The notes under the pieces are model-generated. The model searched no databases and had not been told where the DNA came from. It was given only the letters and a program-made list of their open reading frames with translations. A stretch of DNA of 64,000 nucleotides from Paraflavisolibacter caeni (GTDB lineage Bacteria > Bacteroidota > Bacteroidia > Chitinophagales > Chitinophagaceae), in NCBI RefSeq assembly GCF_025628885.1, contig NZ_JAOTIF010000019.1, forward strand, positions 79,159-143,158, read 5' to 3'. Shown here in pieces: positions 52,819 to 61,610 of the stretch (the stretch's first letter is position 1; each line of letters opens with the position of its first letter). The translations under genes were made by a program, and so were the position numbers.

Positions 52819-53859
52819 ATGAATTTCAAGTTTGGAGTTATTGGCAGTGGCAGTTGGGCTACCGCGTTGGTAAAGATTCTTACTGATAATGGACATAATG
52901 TGAACTGGTGGGTGCGCAAGACAGATACCATTCAGTATATCCAGAATCGCAGGCATAATCCACATTACTTGAGTTCCGCTTATTTTGATGTTTCGTTGCT
53001 GACCATGAACGATAACATCAATGAGGTAATTGCGACCTCTGACGTTATTGTCCTGGCAGTGCCTTCTGCTTATTTGGAAGAGGTATGTGCAGGACTGGAC
53101 AAAGACCTGATGGTAAATATAAAAGTGTTGTCTGCCATCAAAGGCCTGGTGCCCGGTGCCGATATATTAGTGAACGAATACCTGCAACAACATTTTGGGG
53201 TTTCCATTGAAAACTATTTTGCCCTTTTGGGGCCCTGCCATGCCGAGGAGGTAGCTTCAGAGAAACTGTCTTACTTGACATTTTCAGGAGTTGATGTGAA
53301 TACAACAAAGCAGATTGCCTCCTGCTTTAGTACTTGCTATATCAATACGGTCATCAACAATGATATCTTGGGTGTTCAGTATGCAGCTGTGCTGAAGAAT
53401 ATTTACGCCCTTGGAGCCGGTATCGCACACGGGCTGGATTACGGTGACAATTTCCTGAGTGTATACATCGCCAATAGTGCCGATGAAATGGCCAGCTTTC
53501 TGCGTACAACTGGCATAAAGCATATTGTGGTAGGTGAGCACCATACCAATCCGGATACGCACCAGAAAGACATTAACTATGCCGCTTCTGTTTACCTTGG
53601 CGATCTCCTGGTTACCTGTTATTCTCCATATAGCCGTAACCGCACATTTGGCAATATGATCGGTAAAGGTTACACGGTGCAGTCCGCCCAATTGGAAATG
53701 AATATGGTAGCTGAAGGATATTACGCATCTCGGTGTATGCACAACATCAACAAAAACATCAAAGCCGAAATTCCCATTGCTGAGACCATTTACAAGATTC
53801 TTTGGGAGCGGCTCGTTCCTGCCGAAGGCTTTAGCAGAATTGAAGAAGTGATGGTGTAG
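52819..53859 (+). CDS. gpsA: Glycerol-3-phosphate dehydrogenase (NAD(P)+)
   Basis: The 346-aa protein has the Rossmann start FGVIGSGSWATALVKIL, DVIVLAVPSAYL, ALLGPCHAEEVA and the C-domain KNIYALGAGIAHGLDYGDN with the catalytic Lys of GpsA. It reduces dihydroxyacetone phosphate to sn-glycerol-3-phosphate for phospholipid synthesis. It follows the adaptor gene by 14 nt in the same direction, so it is probably co-transcribed with the efflux genes. The family has HHTNPDTH-like loops near the substrate site that agree with VGEHHTNPDTHQKD here. Confidence 0.92.
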   Translation: MNFKFGVIGSGSWATALVKILTDNGHNVNWWVRKTDTIQYIQNRRHNPHYLSSAYFDVSLLTMNDNINEVIATSDVIVLAVPSAYLEEVCAGLDKDLMVNIKVLSAIKGLVPGADILVNEYLQQHFGVSIENYFALLGPCHAEEVASEKLSYLTFSGVDVNTTKQIASCFSTCYINTVINNDILGVQYAAVLKNIYALGAGIAHGLDYGDNFLSVYIANSADEMASFLRTTGIKHIVVGEHHTNPDTHQKDINYAASVYLGDLLVTCYSPYSRNRTFGNMIGKGYTVQSAQLEMNMVAEGYYASRCMHNINKNIKAEIPIAETIYKILWERLVPAEGFSRIEEVMV

Positions 53860-53905
53860 TTGAATATTTGTTTTTATCGTGCGGCTATGCTTATGCGTAG
53901 CTGCA

Positions 53906-55021
53906 TCATACCATCACGCGCTCTGCCCCTCTCAAATACTCCTCCTTCACCCTTGCTCCCGATCCCACTACCTCCGGCACCTCTACCACTCCCTTCTCCC
54001 CATAAACAATCCCTCCCTCCACCGGGTCTTCTGCAAACATTAGTGGCGTATCCAGGTCATAATGTTCAATAGAATCATGCAGCAAAGCAAAGTGTGCTGC
54101 CGCTGTCATGCCCAGCCTGCTCTCCATAAAGCCGCCGATTTGTAAATGCATGCCTGCATTAGATGCCAATTGCACGATCTTTTTTGCCTTCAAAAAACCC
54201 GACGATTTCCCCAGCTTTATATTGAGCATTTTACAGGCATTCAGTTGTATCAGCCGCTCTGCATCATGATCATCACCGCAGCTTTCGTCTGCCATGATGG
54301 GTATAGGGCTTGCTGCGGATACCTTTCCTAATTCCATAAAACGCCACCGTGGTATAGGCTCTTCGCAATGCTCAATATCATAGGGCGCTAAAGCCTTCAG
54401 CACTTCAATAGCTTCATCAGCCGTTGCCCATCCCTGGTTGGCATCAATACGCAACGGAATCTCATTTCCAATGCCCTCCCTGATGGCTTTAATACGTGCT
54501 ACATCTTTCTCCTTGCTTTCTCCTAGTTTCACCTTAATGGCAGGAAAGCCCTTGGTTGTAAACCTGATCGCATCCGCTCTCATCTTTTCTGGTGTACCTA
54601 TGCTCACCGTCATATCTGTTTGTATGACCTTTTTCTTTTCACCTCCTAAAAAACGATATAAGGGCAGACCGGCATGTTGCGCGGCAATATCGTGCAACGC
54701 AATGTCAAAAGCGCTTTTGATGCTGGTGTTGGCATAAATAATTCCATCCATGACACTGCTGCAATGTTCCAGGTCTAACGCATTCCGGCCCTTCAGGGCT
54801 TTTGCAAGATATTGACCGACTATAAAACAGGTATCAATACTTTCTCCATTAATGGTCATATACGGACTGCATTCGCCCCAACCTGTAAAACCGTCTGATG
54901 TGCGGATAACCACCACAACGTTTTGCACTTCATTGATAGGGCCCAGCGATATAACGAACGGCTCTTTAAGTGGTATATAAAGCTTATAAATTTCTATGGT
55001 ATGGATAAGCGTGTTGGGCAT
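53906..55021 (-). CDS. Dipeptide epimerase (L-Ala-D/L-Glu epimerase-like), enolase superfamily
   Basis: The 371-aa protein has the enolase-superfamily capping domain (GWGECSPY) and barrel. Catalytic K-x-K is in FPAIKVKLGES, the metal ligands are D in LRIDANQGW, E in IEHCEEPI and D in PIMADESCGD, and the second catalytic Lys is in NIKLGKSSG. These match the muconate-lactonizing/dipeptide-epimerase subgroup. It most likely epimerises dipeptides during murein recycling (YcjG-like). Exact dipeptide preference cannot be told. It is convergent with gpsA, with 46 nt between stops. Confidence 0.88.
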   Translation of the reverse strand: MPNTLIHTIEIYKLYIPLKEPFVISLGPINEVQNVVVVIRTSDGFTGWGECSPYMTINGESIDTCFIVGQYLAKALKGRNALDLEHCSSVMDGIIYANTSIKSAFDIALHDIAAQHAGLPLYRFLGGEKKKVIQTDMTVSIGTPEKMRADAIRFTTKGFPAIKVKLGESKEKDVARIKAIREGIGNEIPLRIDANQGWATADEAIEVLKALAPYDIEHCEEPIPRWRFMELGKVSAASPIPIMADESCGDDHDAERLIQLNACKMLNIKLGKSSGFLKAKKIVQLASNAGMHLQIGGFMESRLGMTAAAHFALLHDSIEHYDLDTPLMFAEDPVEGGIVYGEKGVVEVPEVVGSGARVKEEYLRGAERVMV

Positions 55022-55159
55022 AAATCAATTTTGAAAGTTTGAGAATCCTGAAATAAGGGACAGGTTGAGTCATTTGAAAATTAACTATTGTAAATTTCAT
55101 GTTCAAATCCTCAAATTTGCATAACCTTGTCCCGTTTTACGGGATTCACAAATTTACTT

Positions 55160-55834
55160 ATGCTTGAGCCCCAAACACTCCGCTTTTTAACGCAACTAAA
55201 GAAGAATAATAACAAACCTTGGTTTGATGCCAATCGAAAGCAATACGAAGCTGCCAAGATTGACTTCCAGAACTTTATACAACTGGTGATCGACGATCTG
55301 CAACGGAAAGACCTCACTATTGCCGGATTGTCTGCGCGGGACTGCGTGTTTCGTATTAATAGGGATATCCGTTTTTCAAAAGATAAAACACCTTATAAAA
55401 CCAACTTCGGTGCCAGCATCAAGATGGGAGGGAGAAAGTCTCCTTTTGCAGGGTATTACTTCCATTGTGAGCCAGGTGCAAGCTTTATCGGAGGCGGCTT
55501 GTGGATGCCAGACAATACATCATTGAAGAATATGCGACAGGAAATTGATTACTGCTGGGAGGAGTTCGGGGGCATTCTGCAGGAGAAAAAATTCAAAGCT
55601 ACTTATAGCGACTTGTACAGGGGAGAAGGGCTAAGCCTGTCCACCAATCCTAAAGGCTATGAAAAAGACAATCCAGCCATCGACTACCTGAAGCTGAAAA
55701 GTTTCATTGCCGAAACGCCTGTTAGCAATGAAGAACTGACACAGGCTTCCCTGCACAAAAAAACGGTTGCTGCTTTTGAAACATTAATGCCCCTTTTGCA
55801 ATTTATCAACCGCACTTTGCAGCAAGACGTCTAA
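55160..55834 (+). CDS. DUF2461 family protein (224 aa)
   Basis: The N-terminus LRFLTQLKKNNNKPWFDANR and the middle FRINRDIRFSKDKTPYKTNF are the recognition motifs of the DUF2461 family (TIGR02453-type), together with GYYFHCEPGASFIGGGLWMP. The function is unknown; the domain is cytoplasmic and without TM segments. The ATG at 55160 fits the usual family start and is preferred to a TTG eleven codons upstream. It is divergent from the epimerase gene and convergent with asd. Confidence 0.9.
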   Translation: MLEPQTLRFLTQLKKNNNKPWFDANRKQYEAAKIDFQNFIQLVIDDLQRKDLTIAGLSARDCVFRINRDIRFSKDKTPYKTNFGASIKMGGRKSPFAGYYFHCEPGASFIGGGLWMPDNTSLKNMRQEIDYCWEEFGGILQEKKFKATYSDLYRGEGLSLSTNPKGYEKDNPAIDYLKLKSFIAETPVSNEELTQASLHKKTVAAFETLMPLLQFINRTLQQDV

Positions 55835-55918
55835 GGCTTTATAAAGCTTTAGACGTCTCTCAATAAATGAAATCAATGTAACATCTTACCTGCTGAGCAA
55901 CTAGACTTTTAAATAAAA

Positions 55919-55954
55919 AATCCTAACAGGCTTACACCTGTTAGGATTCTAAGT
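55919..55954. terminator. Bidirectional terminator between the DUF2461 gene and asd
   Basis: AATCCTAACAGG and CCTGTTAGGATT form a perfect 12-bp stem with a 6-nt loop. It is flanked by an A-run on the left and TTATTTTTT on the right, so it can stop both converging transcripts. A second near-perfect hairpin (GACGTCTAA/TTAGACGTC) lies at 55827-55857 without a T-run. Confidence 0.85.
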
Positions 55955-55983
55955 TATTTTTTACTATCATCTATCATCCATTC

Positions 55984-56994
55984 TCATCCCAAATATCCTT
56001 TCTCCGACAAGTACTCCGCAATCTGAACTGCATTAGTCGCAGCACCCTTGCGCAGGTTATCGCTCACGCACCACAGGTTCAGCGCTTTAGGCTGAGATTC
56101 ATCGCGGCGGATACGGCCAACAAATACTTCGTCTTTTTCATGTGCCCATAAAGGCATTGGATACAATTGCTGGGAAGGTTCGTCTTGCAATACAACACCC
56201 GGCGCTTCAGCCAGTAATTGCTTTACATCGTTCAGGTCAAAGTCGTTTTCAAACTCGATGTTCACAGCCTCGCTGTGGCCGCCAATAACAGGAATACGAA
56301 CCGTAGTAGAAGTCAGGCGGATGCTGTCATCGCGCATGATCTTTTTGGTTTCGTTCACCATTTTCATTTCCTCTTTAGTGTAACCATTGTCCAGGAATAC
56401 ATCGATTTGGGGAATCACGTTCAGGTCTATTTGGTATTTGTAAGCCATACCATAGTCGCCATTCTTTCCCGCAACAGATTGATCACGCTCGCCCATTAAT
56501 TGGTCAACAGCTTTTTTACCAGTGCCGGTAACACTTTGGTAGGTAGAAACTACCACGCGGTTGATCTTGTATTTTTTATGCAGAGGGTTCAATGCTACTA
56601 CCATTTGGATCGTAGAACAGTTAGGGTTAGCAATGATCTTGTCGTTAGGAGTCAACACGTCCGCATTCACTTCTGGTACTACCAGTGGTTTGGTTGGATC
56701 CATACGCCATGCAGAGGAGTTGTCCACAACGGTAATGCCGGCTTCAGCAAATTTAGGAGCCCATTCCAGCGAAGTGCTGCCGCCTGCAGAAAACAGTGCC
56801 AGTTGTGGCTTTGCAGCAATAGCATCTTGCATGCTTACTACCTTGTATGGCTTGCCCTTGAAAATAACTTCCTTGCCCACAGACTTTTCAGAAGCAACAG
56901 GAATTAATTCACTCACTGGGAAATTTCTTTCTTCCAGTACTTGCAGCATTTTGGTACCTACCAGGCCGGTAGCGCCTACAACAGCGACTTTCAT
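55984..56994 (-). CDS. asd: Aspartate-semialdehyde dehydrogenase
   Basis: The 336-aa enzyme has the NADP-binding start MKVAVVGATGLVGTKMLQVL, SAGGSTSLEWAPKFAEAG, the nucleophile Cys in IANPNCSTIQMVVAL and the acid/base His in VIGGHSEAVNIEFE. It converts aspartyl phosphate to the semialdehyde, the branch point to lysine (and meso-DAP), threonine and methionine. The gene is preceded on its own strand by a leader peptide, a candidate antiterminator and an intrinsic terminator, so transcription attenuation by amino acid supply is likely. Confidence 0.95.
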   Translation of the reverse strand: MKVAVVGATGLVGTKMLQVLEERNFPVSELIPVASEKSVGKEVIFKGKPYKVVSMQDAIAAKPQLALFSAGGSTSLEWAPKFAEAGITVVDNSSAWRMDPTKPLVVPEVNADVLTPNDKIIANPNCSTIQMVVALNPLHKKYKINRVVVSTYQSVTGTGKKAVDQLMGERDQSVAGKNGDYGMAYKYQIDLNVIPQIDVFLDNGYTKEEMKMVNETKKIMRDDSIRLTSTTVRIPVIGGHSEAVNIEFENDFDLNDVKQLLAEAPGVVLQDEPSQQLYPMPLWAHEKDEVFVGRIRRDESQPKALNLWCVSDNLRKGAATNAVQIAEYLSEKGYLG

Positions 56995-57022
56995 TGTTTT
57001 TAGTTTTACGAGTTAAATGGTT

Positions 57023-57053
57023 AAAAAAAAGCCTCCCCGTTTTGGGAAGGCTT
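57023..57053 (-). terminator. Attenuator terminator upstream of asd
   Basis: On the minus strand AAGCCTTCCC pairs with GGGGAGGCTT (one G-T pair), followed by eight T. It lies between promoter and asd start, so it acts inside the leader. CCTTCCC (57044-57050) can instead pair with GGGAAGG at 57089-57095 in the leader-peptide frame. Confidence 0.85.
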
Positions 57054-57081
57054 GTTGTTTGTATCTTATACACACAATGCG

Positions 57082-57144
57082 TTAGGCACCTTCCCTTTTG
57101 GAAAAATGTTTCTTCGAACGCTTTGTATGTTTATAATTCATCAT
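57082..57144 (-). CDS. asd leader peptide (20 aa, Lys-rich)
   Basis: The frame from ATG 57144 to TAA encodes MMNYKHTKRSKKHFSKREGA, with five Lys, two Arg and one Thr. The control codons (Lys 5, 8, 11, 12) come before the AGG-GAA-GGT codons that contain GGGAAGG, the antiterminator strand. A ribosome stalled at Lys codons would leave GGGAAGG free to pair with the terminator's left arm; one that finishes would cover it and allow termination. The ATG is only about one to three bases from the predicted transcription start, so translation may be leaderless. Confidence 0.65.
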   Translation of the reverse strand: MMNYKHTKRSKKHFSKREGA

Positions 57145-57151
57145 TGAGTCA

Positions 57152-57183
57152 CGAAAGTAGAGAGAAATTGCTTTGCAGCCAAA
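57152..57183 (-). promoter_or_regulatory. Promoter of the asd leader transcript
   Basis: On the minus strand TTTG (57183-57180), 20 nt, then TACTTTCG (57159-57152) match the Bacteroidota -33/-7 elements with one mismatch in TAnnTTTG. The start point would be near 57146, next to the leader-peptide ATG. Confidence 0.6.
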
Positions 57184-57336
57184 TTTGCCTCCATTTTTCA
57201 GGAAAATTTATCTTTTTTTGACATATGTACCTTATTTATAACGTATAATCCCATTCAATGATCCATATCTCGCCTTCGCCCAAAAAATCTCCCTTCCCCG
57301 CTTTGACTTCCTATCATTCCTTAATAATTTAATGCT

Positions 57337-59946
57337 ATGAAACCGAAACTACTGCTTACACTTGCAGCAATATATTTGTTGCACTTTTCTGTATGTGCAC
57401 AATTCACGGAATACTTCAATGACATTGATCTTACCGCCAATCCTCCATGGACCAGTACTGCCAATAGCTGGATCGTCAATAACAATCTGCAGTTACAGAG
57501 CAACAACACAATTGCCAACAGTAGCTTTTACATCAGTACACCCAGTTCGCTGGCAACCAGCGCCCAATGGGAGTTGAGCGTCACCCTCAATTTCAATACG
57601 TCTTCTGCTAACTATGTAGATATTTACCTCACTGCTTCAGACAGTATTTTGATCAGTAATAAGACGACGGGATATTTTGTGCGTATCGGTAACACTGATG
57701 ATGAAATCTGTTTGTATCGTAAAGACTCTTTAGGAACCATCAAAAAGATCATCGATGGCGTAAATGGCATTACCAATACTACGAGTAGCAAACTGAAAAT
57801 AAAAGTGATCCGTAATGCCCGTAATGAGTTTGAATTGTATCGCGAAGACGCCAATAGTGCAGGCTATACAAATGAAGGCAAGGTTGCTGACAGTACATAC
57901 TCCACTTCAAAATACTTTGGAATACTGGTCAGGCAAAGCACCAGCAGTTTTTTCCAGAAGCACTTCTTTGACGACATCATTGTGCAGGCCTATGCTCCAG
58001 ATGTTACACCCCCGGAATTGAAGTCCGTGACAGTGGCCTCTGTTAATTCGCTTGATATCCTGTTTTCGGAGGCATTGGATACCAATTCTGCCCGGTCGGC
58101 TGCTAATTATGAGGTAACGGACATCGGAAAGCCTGCATCAATAGAAGTGGACAATACAAATCCTGCACTGGTGCATCTTGTGTTCAATAAGGATTTCAGT
58201 AACGCTTTGATGCATACACTCAATGTAAGCAACATAAAAGATGTTGCCGGGAACGCAATGGATAAAGCCACAGCAACTTTTAGTTATGATCAACCATCAA
58301 ATTTTTCCGTGATCATCGACGAGATCATGTCGGATCCTTCCCCAACTGTAGCCTTGCCCAATGCTGAATACATTGAGTTGAAAAATAGTAGTGGTCATGA
58401 TATCGATCTGAAAGGATGGAAGTTGACTACTACATCATCAGCCAGTGGATTGTTTCCTGCTTATATCTTGCCTGCGGATAGTTTTGTAATCATCACTTCC
58501 AATACAAATGCACTGGCAATGGCTACCTATGGCAATGTACTGGGTGTGGGTAGTTTTCCGGCTTTGAGTAATGAAGGAACCACTTTATCTCTGCTTTCGA
58601 ATGAGGGAACAACAATACATGCTGTCAGCTACCTGCCAGGCTGGTATGGAAATGAAATTAAGAGCAATGGGGGCTGGAGTCTGGAAATGATCGATACGCA
58701 TTATCCTTGCTCCGGCCAAAATAATTGGAAAGCCAGTACACACTTGTCCGGCGGAACTCCCGGAAGAAAAAACGCTGTGGATGCAGTGAATAAGGATGAT
58801 GTAGCGCCTTCTGTTTTAAATGCCTTTCTCAAGGATAGCGTCACAATTGTACTTAGGTTTGATGAACCTGTAGATAGTTCTGGTGCGACTGCTCTATCTC
58901 ATTATAGTCTGACGCCTGCAGTGACCATTGAAGATGTTTCCATCACAAGTCCTGATAGGACCCAGGTGCAGTTGCAATTATTGGCGCCTCTTGTAACTAA
59001 AACAGTATATGCTCTTTCAGTATCAGGGATTACTGACTGTGCTGGTAATGAAATAAATAAACAAACTAAACTATCCATTGGTCGGCCTGAAACTCCGGCA
59101 ACTCAAGATCTAGTGATCAATGAGATATTATTCAATCCCAGGCCTGGTGAATACGATTATGTGGAGTTCTACAACTGTAGTAATAAAGTAATTGATGCAT
59201 CTGGGTTGTATATAGCAAACAGGAAGGATACCGGCGCAGTTAATTCTTTAAAGAAACTTTCTGATTTACCGCATTACATCTTCCCTGGCGATTACATAGT
59301 GATTACAGAAGATGCCCTAAGCCTGCAGAAAGGATACCTGGTAAAAAATGCTGAAGCCGTTCTTGTCCTTTCAACATTGCCTTCATTTCCTGATGATAAA
59401 GGGAATGTAGTGCTATTGAATGGTGAGGGTGATGTGATAGATGAAGTGGCTTATTCAAAGGACTGGCACTTTGGTTTGATTGTAAATGACGACGGCATTG
59501 CCTTGGAGCGTATCGATCCTTTGGCAGAGAGCCAAAACAAGGACAACTGGCATTCGGCTGCTTCCACTGCAGGGTATGGCACCCCAACATATAAAAACTC
59601 GCAATACAAGCTGGCAGATCAAATTGATGCAGCAATTGAAGTATTACCTAAAGTATTCTCTCCTGATAATGATGGCTATGAAGATATGGCGACCATCAGC
59701 TATCAGCTTTCCGGAACCGGTTATGTCGCCAACATACTCATTTTCGACGCCTCTGGCAGATTGGTTCGCTCACTTGTCAAAAATGGACTCTTAGGCTTGA
59801 AAGGCAGTTGGAAGTGGGACGGACTGGATGAAAAGAAACAACGGCTCCCCATTGGTCCTTACATCATCTATACTGAATTGTTCAACCTCCAGGGTAGGAA
59901 GCAACAGTATAAGAACGTGGTTGTGCTGGCAAGAAAACTAAAATAA
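57337..59946 (+). CDS. Secreted lamin-tail-domain surface protein (869 aa)
   Basis: Signal peptide MKPKLLLTLAAIYLLHFSVC with A-Q after it. A concanavalin-like domain (about 25-215, FFDDIIVQAYAPD) comes first, then an SbsA-type Ig-like domain (VTPPELKSVTVASVNSLDIL). A lamin-tail domain (SVIIDEIMSDPSPTVALPNA to GGWSLEMIDTHYP), a second Ig-like domain (VAPSVLNAFLKDSVTIVLRF) and a second lamin-tail domain (LVINEILFNPRPGEYDYVEF to GIALERIDP) follow. The C-terminus (FSPDNDGYEDMATISYQLSG, GSWKWDGLDEKKQRLPIGPY) is a gliding-motility CTD-like / FlgD-type Ig unit. It is probably cell-surface or exported through the type IX system, a role inferred from layout only. Confidence 0.88.
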   Translation: MKPKLLLTLAAIYLLHFSVCAQFTEYFNDIDLTANPPWTSTANSWIVNNNLQLQSNNTIANSSFYISTPSSLATSAQWELSVTLNFNTSSANYVDIYLTASDSILISNKTTGYFVRIGNTDDEICLYRKDSLGTIKKIIDGVNGITNTTSSKLKIKVIRNARNEFELYREDANSAGYTNEGKVADSTYSTSKYFGILVRQSTSSFFQKHFFDDIIVQAYAPDVTPPELKSVTVASVNSLDILFSEALDTNSARSAANYEVTDIGKPASIEVDNTNPALVHLVFNKDFSNALMHTLNVSNIKDVAGNAMDKATATFSYDQPSNFSVIIDEIMSDPSPTVALPNAEYIELKNSSGHDIDLKGWKLTTTSSASGLFPAYILPADSFVIITSNTNALAMATYGNVLGVGSFPALSNEGTTLSLLSNEGTTIHAVSYLPGWYGNEIKSNGGWSLEMIDTHYPCSGQNNWKASTHLSGGTPGRKNAVDAVNKDDVAPSVLNAFLKDSVTIVLRFDEPVDSSGATALSHYSLTPAVTIEDVSITSPDRTQVQLQLLAPLVTKTVYALSVSGITDCAGNEINKQTKLSIGRPETPATQDLVINEILFNPRPGEYDYVEFYNCSNKVIDASGLYIANRKDTGAVNSLKKLSDLPHYIFPGDYIVITEDALSLQKGYLVKNAEAVLVLSTLPSFPDDKGNVVLLNGEGDVIDEVAYSKDWHFGLIVNDDGIALERIDPLAESQNKDNWHSAASTAGYGTPTYKNSQYKLADQIDAAIEVLPKVFSPDNDGYEDMATISYQLSGTGYVANILIFDASGRLVRSLVKNGLLGLKGSWKWDGLDEKKQRLPIGPYIIYTELFNLQGRKQQYKNVVVLARKLK

Positions 59947-59951
59947 ACGCA

Positions 59952-60200
59952 ATGGGTAAGTTCGAAAAACTTTTTATAAAAATCCTTTCAGGCTCATGAG
60001 ATAGGAACATTAATTTCGAAGATTTGCGTAAATTGTTAATACACCTGGGGTACAATGAAAGGACAAAGGGAAGCCATCATATCTATTTCAAAGAGGGAAT
60101 TGAAGAAATCATCAACCTCCAACCAATGGATAATAAGGCTAAAGCATATCTGGTAAAACAAGTAAGAGAATTGATTGCAAAGTATAAACTGGAACCTTGA
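59952..60200 (+). pseudogene. hicA: HicA-type toxin gene with internal TGA
   Basis: The frame reads MGKFEKLFIKILSGS, then TGA at 59997-59999, then DRNINFEDLRKLLIHLGYNE and on through TKGSHHIYFKEG and IINLQPMDNKAKAYLVKQVR to a stop at 60198-60200. The second part is a full HicA double-stranded-RNA-binding fold with the catalytic His in GSHHIYF. The first fifteen residues belong to a longer HicA form found in many bacteria, so one nonsense codon splits an otherwise intact gene. The segment after the stop alone approaches the size of minimal HicA, but its first in-frame start would be a TTG. HicB follows at once. Confidence 0.8.
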
Positions 60201-60202
60201 CG

Positions 60203-60415
60203 ATGAATAGTAAATATGAAATTATTATATACTGGAGTAAAGAAGATAATGCTTTCATTGCAGAAGTGCCTGAGTTAGCAGGATGTAATGCAGATGGGCA
60301 AAGCTATACAGAGGCATTACAGAATGTTCAGGTAATTATTGAGGAGTGGATAGAAACAGCTAAATCTTTAGGCCAGCCAATCCCTGAACCCAAAGGGAAA
60401 TTAATGCATGCTTAA
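60203..60415 (+). CDS. hicB: HicB-type antitoxin (70 aa)
   Basis: The short protein has the HicB/UPF0150 RNase-H-like strand pattern: YEIIIYWSKEDNAFIAEVPE, LAGCNADGQSYTEALQNVQV and IIEEWIETAKSLGQPIPEP. It lacks a C-terminal DNA-binding domain. The ATG at 60203 lies 2 nt after the hicA stop; a TTG at 60197 is less likely. It should neutralise HicA, although the toxin gene next to it is interrupted. Confidence 0.9.
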   Translation: MNSKYEIIIYWSKEDNAFIAEVPELAGCNADGQSYTEALQNVQVIIEEWIETAKSLGQPIPEPKGKLMHA

Positions 60416-60462
60416 TGAATAACTTGCCGCGCTCCTGCTCCGGAAAATTCTGCTACACTCAA

Positions 60463-60496
60463 ACAAAAAATGGAGAAACCCAAAGGCCTCTCCATT
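60463..60496 (-). terminator. Terminator after the PfkB gene
   Basis: On the minus strand AATGGAGA pairs with TCTCCATT around a 12-nt loop and TTTTTTG follows. It lies 35 nt past the kinase stop. Confidence 0.7.
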
Positions 60497-60530
60497 CTTA
60501 TAAAATCCTATCAATCTTTTAATCCGCGGT

Positions 60531-61454
60531 TCAGACTAACTCGATATCAAAATTCACCAGTTCCTGGAATTGCGCCAACCTGCGGTCAATATCATTCTTC
60601 GTGATTTCTCTCAGCCTTTCAGTTCCAAACTTCTCCACGCAAAAACTTGCCATTGCTGACCCCACGATAATGGCAGTCTTCATGTTTTCATATGAAATAT
60701 CTTTTGTGCGGGCAATGTGACCGATAAAGCCTCCTGCAAAAGTGTCGCCGGCACCTGTTGGGTCAAAAACATCTTCAAGCGGTAATGCGGGTGCTACAAA
60801 TACATTGTCTCCATGAAACAACAGGGCACCATGTTCACCCTTTTTAATGATCACATACTGAGGGCCCATCTTCATGATCTTTTTCGCAGCTTTCACCAAA
60901 GAGTATTCCTCGGTCAGTTGGCGTGCTTCACTGTCATTGACCATCAGCACATCCACCTTTTGAAGCACTTTCTTCAGGTCATCCAGCGCCACTTCCATCC
61001 AGAAGTTCATGGTATCCATTACGATCAGCTTGGGACGTATTTTGAGCTGTTCGATGACACTTAGTTGTACTGCAGGACTAAGATTGCCCAGCATCAAAAA
61101 CTCGCTGTTCTGGTAGTTTTCCGGCACTACTGGATTGAAATCAGCCAGCACATTCAGTTGGGTATCCAGTGTGTCGCGTGTATTCATGTCAAGGTGATAC
61201 TTGCCTGCCCAGAAGAAAGACTTTTCATTTTCTTTGATTTGCACACCATCCAATGCAACGCCTCGTCCTTTCAGATCTTCCAGTTCCTTTTTAGGAAAAT
61301 CACCTCCTACAACAGATATCTGGCGAATGGGTTTCGTGAAATTAGAAGCGCTCCAGGCAATGTAAGTAGCGGCACCGCCAATGATTTTATCACTTTTACC
61401 AAAAGGTGTTTCAATGGCATCAAAGGCCATGGTACCTACAACAATTAAAGACAT
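60531..61454 (-). CDS. PfkB/ribokinase-family sugar kinase (307 aa)
   Basis: The protein has the PfkB order: a first glycine motif GKSDKIIGGAATYIAWSAS (about 19-37), LMVNDSEARQLTEEYSL near 174 and the second signature EDVFDPTGAGDTFAGGFIG near 225, with the catalytic Asp in GAGD. Substrate residues are not diagnostic. The family phosphorylates sugars or nucleosides such as ribose, fructose, tagatose-6-P or adenosine. A conserved Bacteroidota-specific type with MSLIVVGTMAFDAIETPFGK is recognised, but its substrate is not known to me. No sugar operon surrounds it. Confidence 0.88.
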   Translation of the reverse strand: MSLIVVGTMAFDAIETPFGKSDKIIGGAATYIAWSASNFTKPIRQISVVGGDFPKKELEDLKGRGVALDGVQIKENEKSFFWAGKYHLDMNTRDTLDTQLNVLADFNPVVPENYQNSEFLMLGNLSPAVQLSVIEQLKIRPKLIVMDTMNFWMEVALDDLKKVLQKVDVLMVNDSEARQLTEEYSLVKAAKKIMKMGPQYVIIKKGEHGALLFHGDNVFVAPALPLEDVFDPTGAGDTFAGGFIGHIARTKDISYENMKTAIIVGSAMASFCVEKFGTERLREITKNDIDRRLAQFQELVNFDIELV

Positions 61455-61610
61455 ATAATACCCCCAACCCTCTAACAGAGCATATGAGCTCCTGTATGAA
61501 GAGGATTTTAAAATTTAAAGATGAAAAAATGTTATCAATGAGCTTGCTCCCACACTTTATCAGAAAAAAGCTGTGAAGCAACGGTGTGCAAACCTAAGCG
61601 TTTTCCTCCA

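Noticed and set aside
52354..52965. 203-codon minus-strand frame opposite the HlyD/gpsA junction
   Set aside because: It is antisense to two well-supported genes, with a Phe/Ser-rich stretch caused by the Lys/Glu-rich insertion of HlyD.
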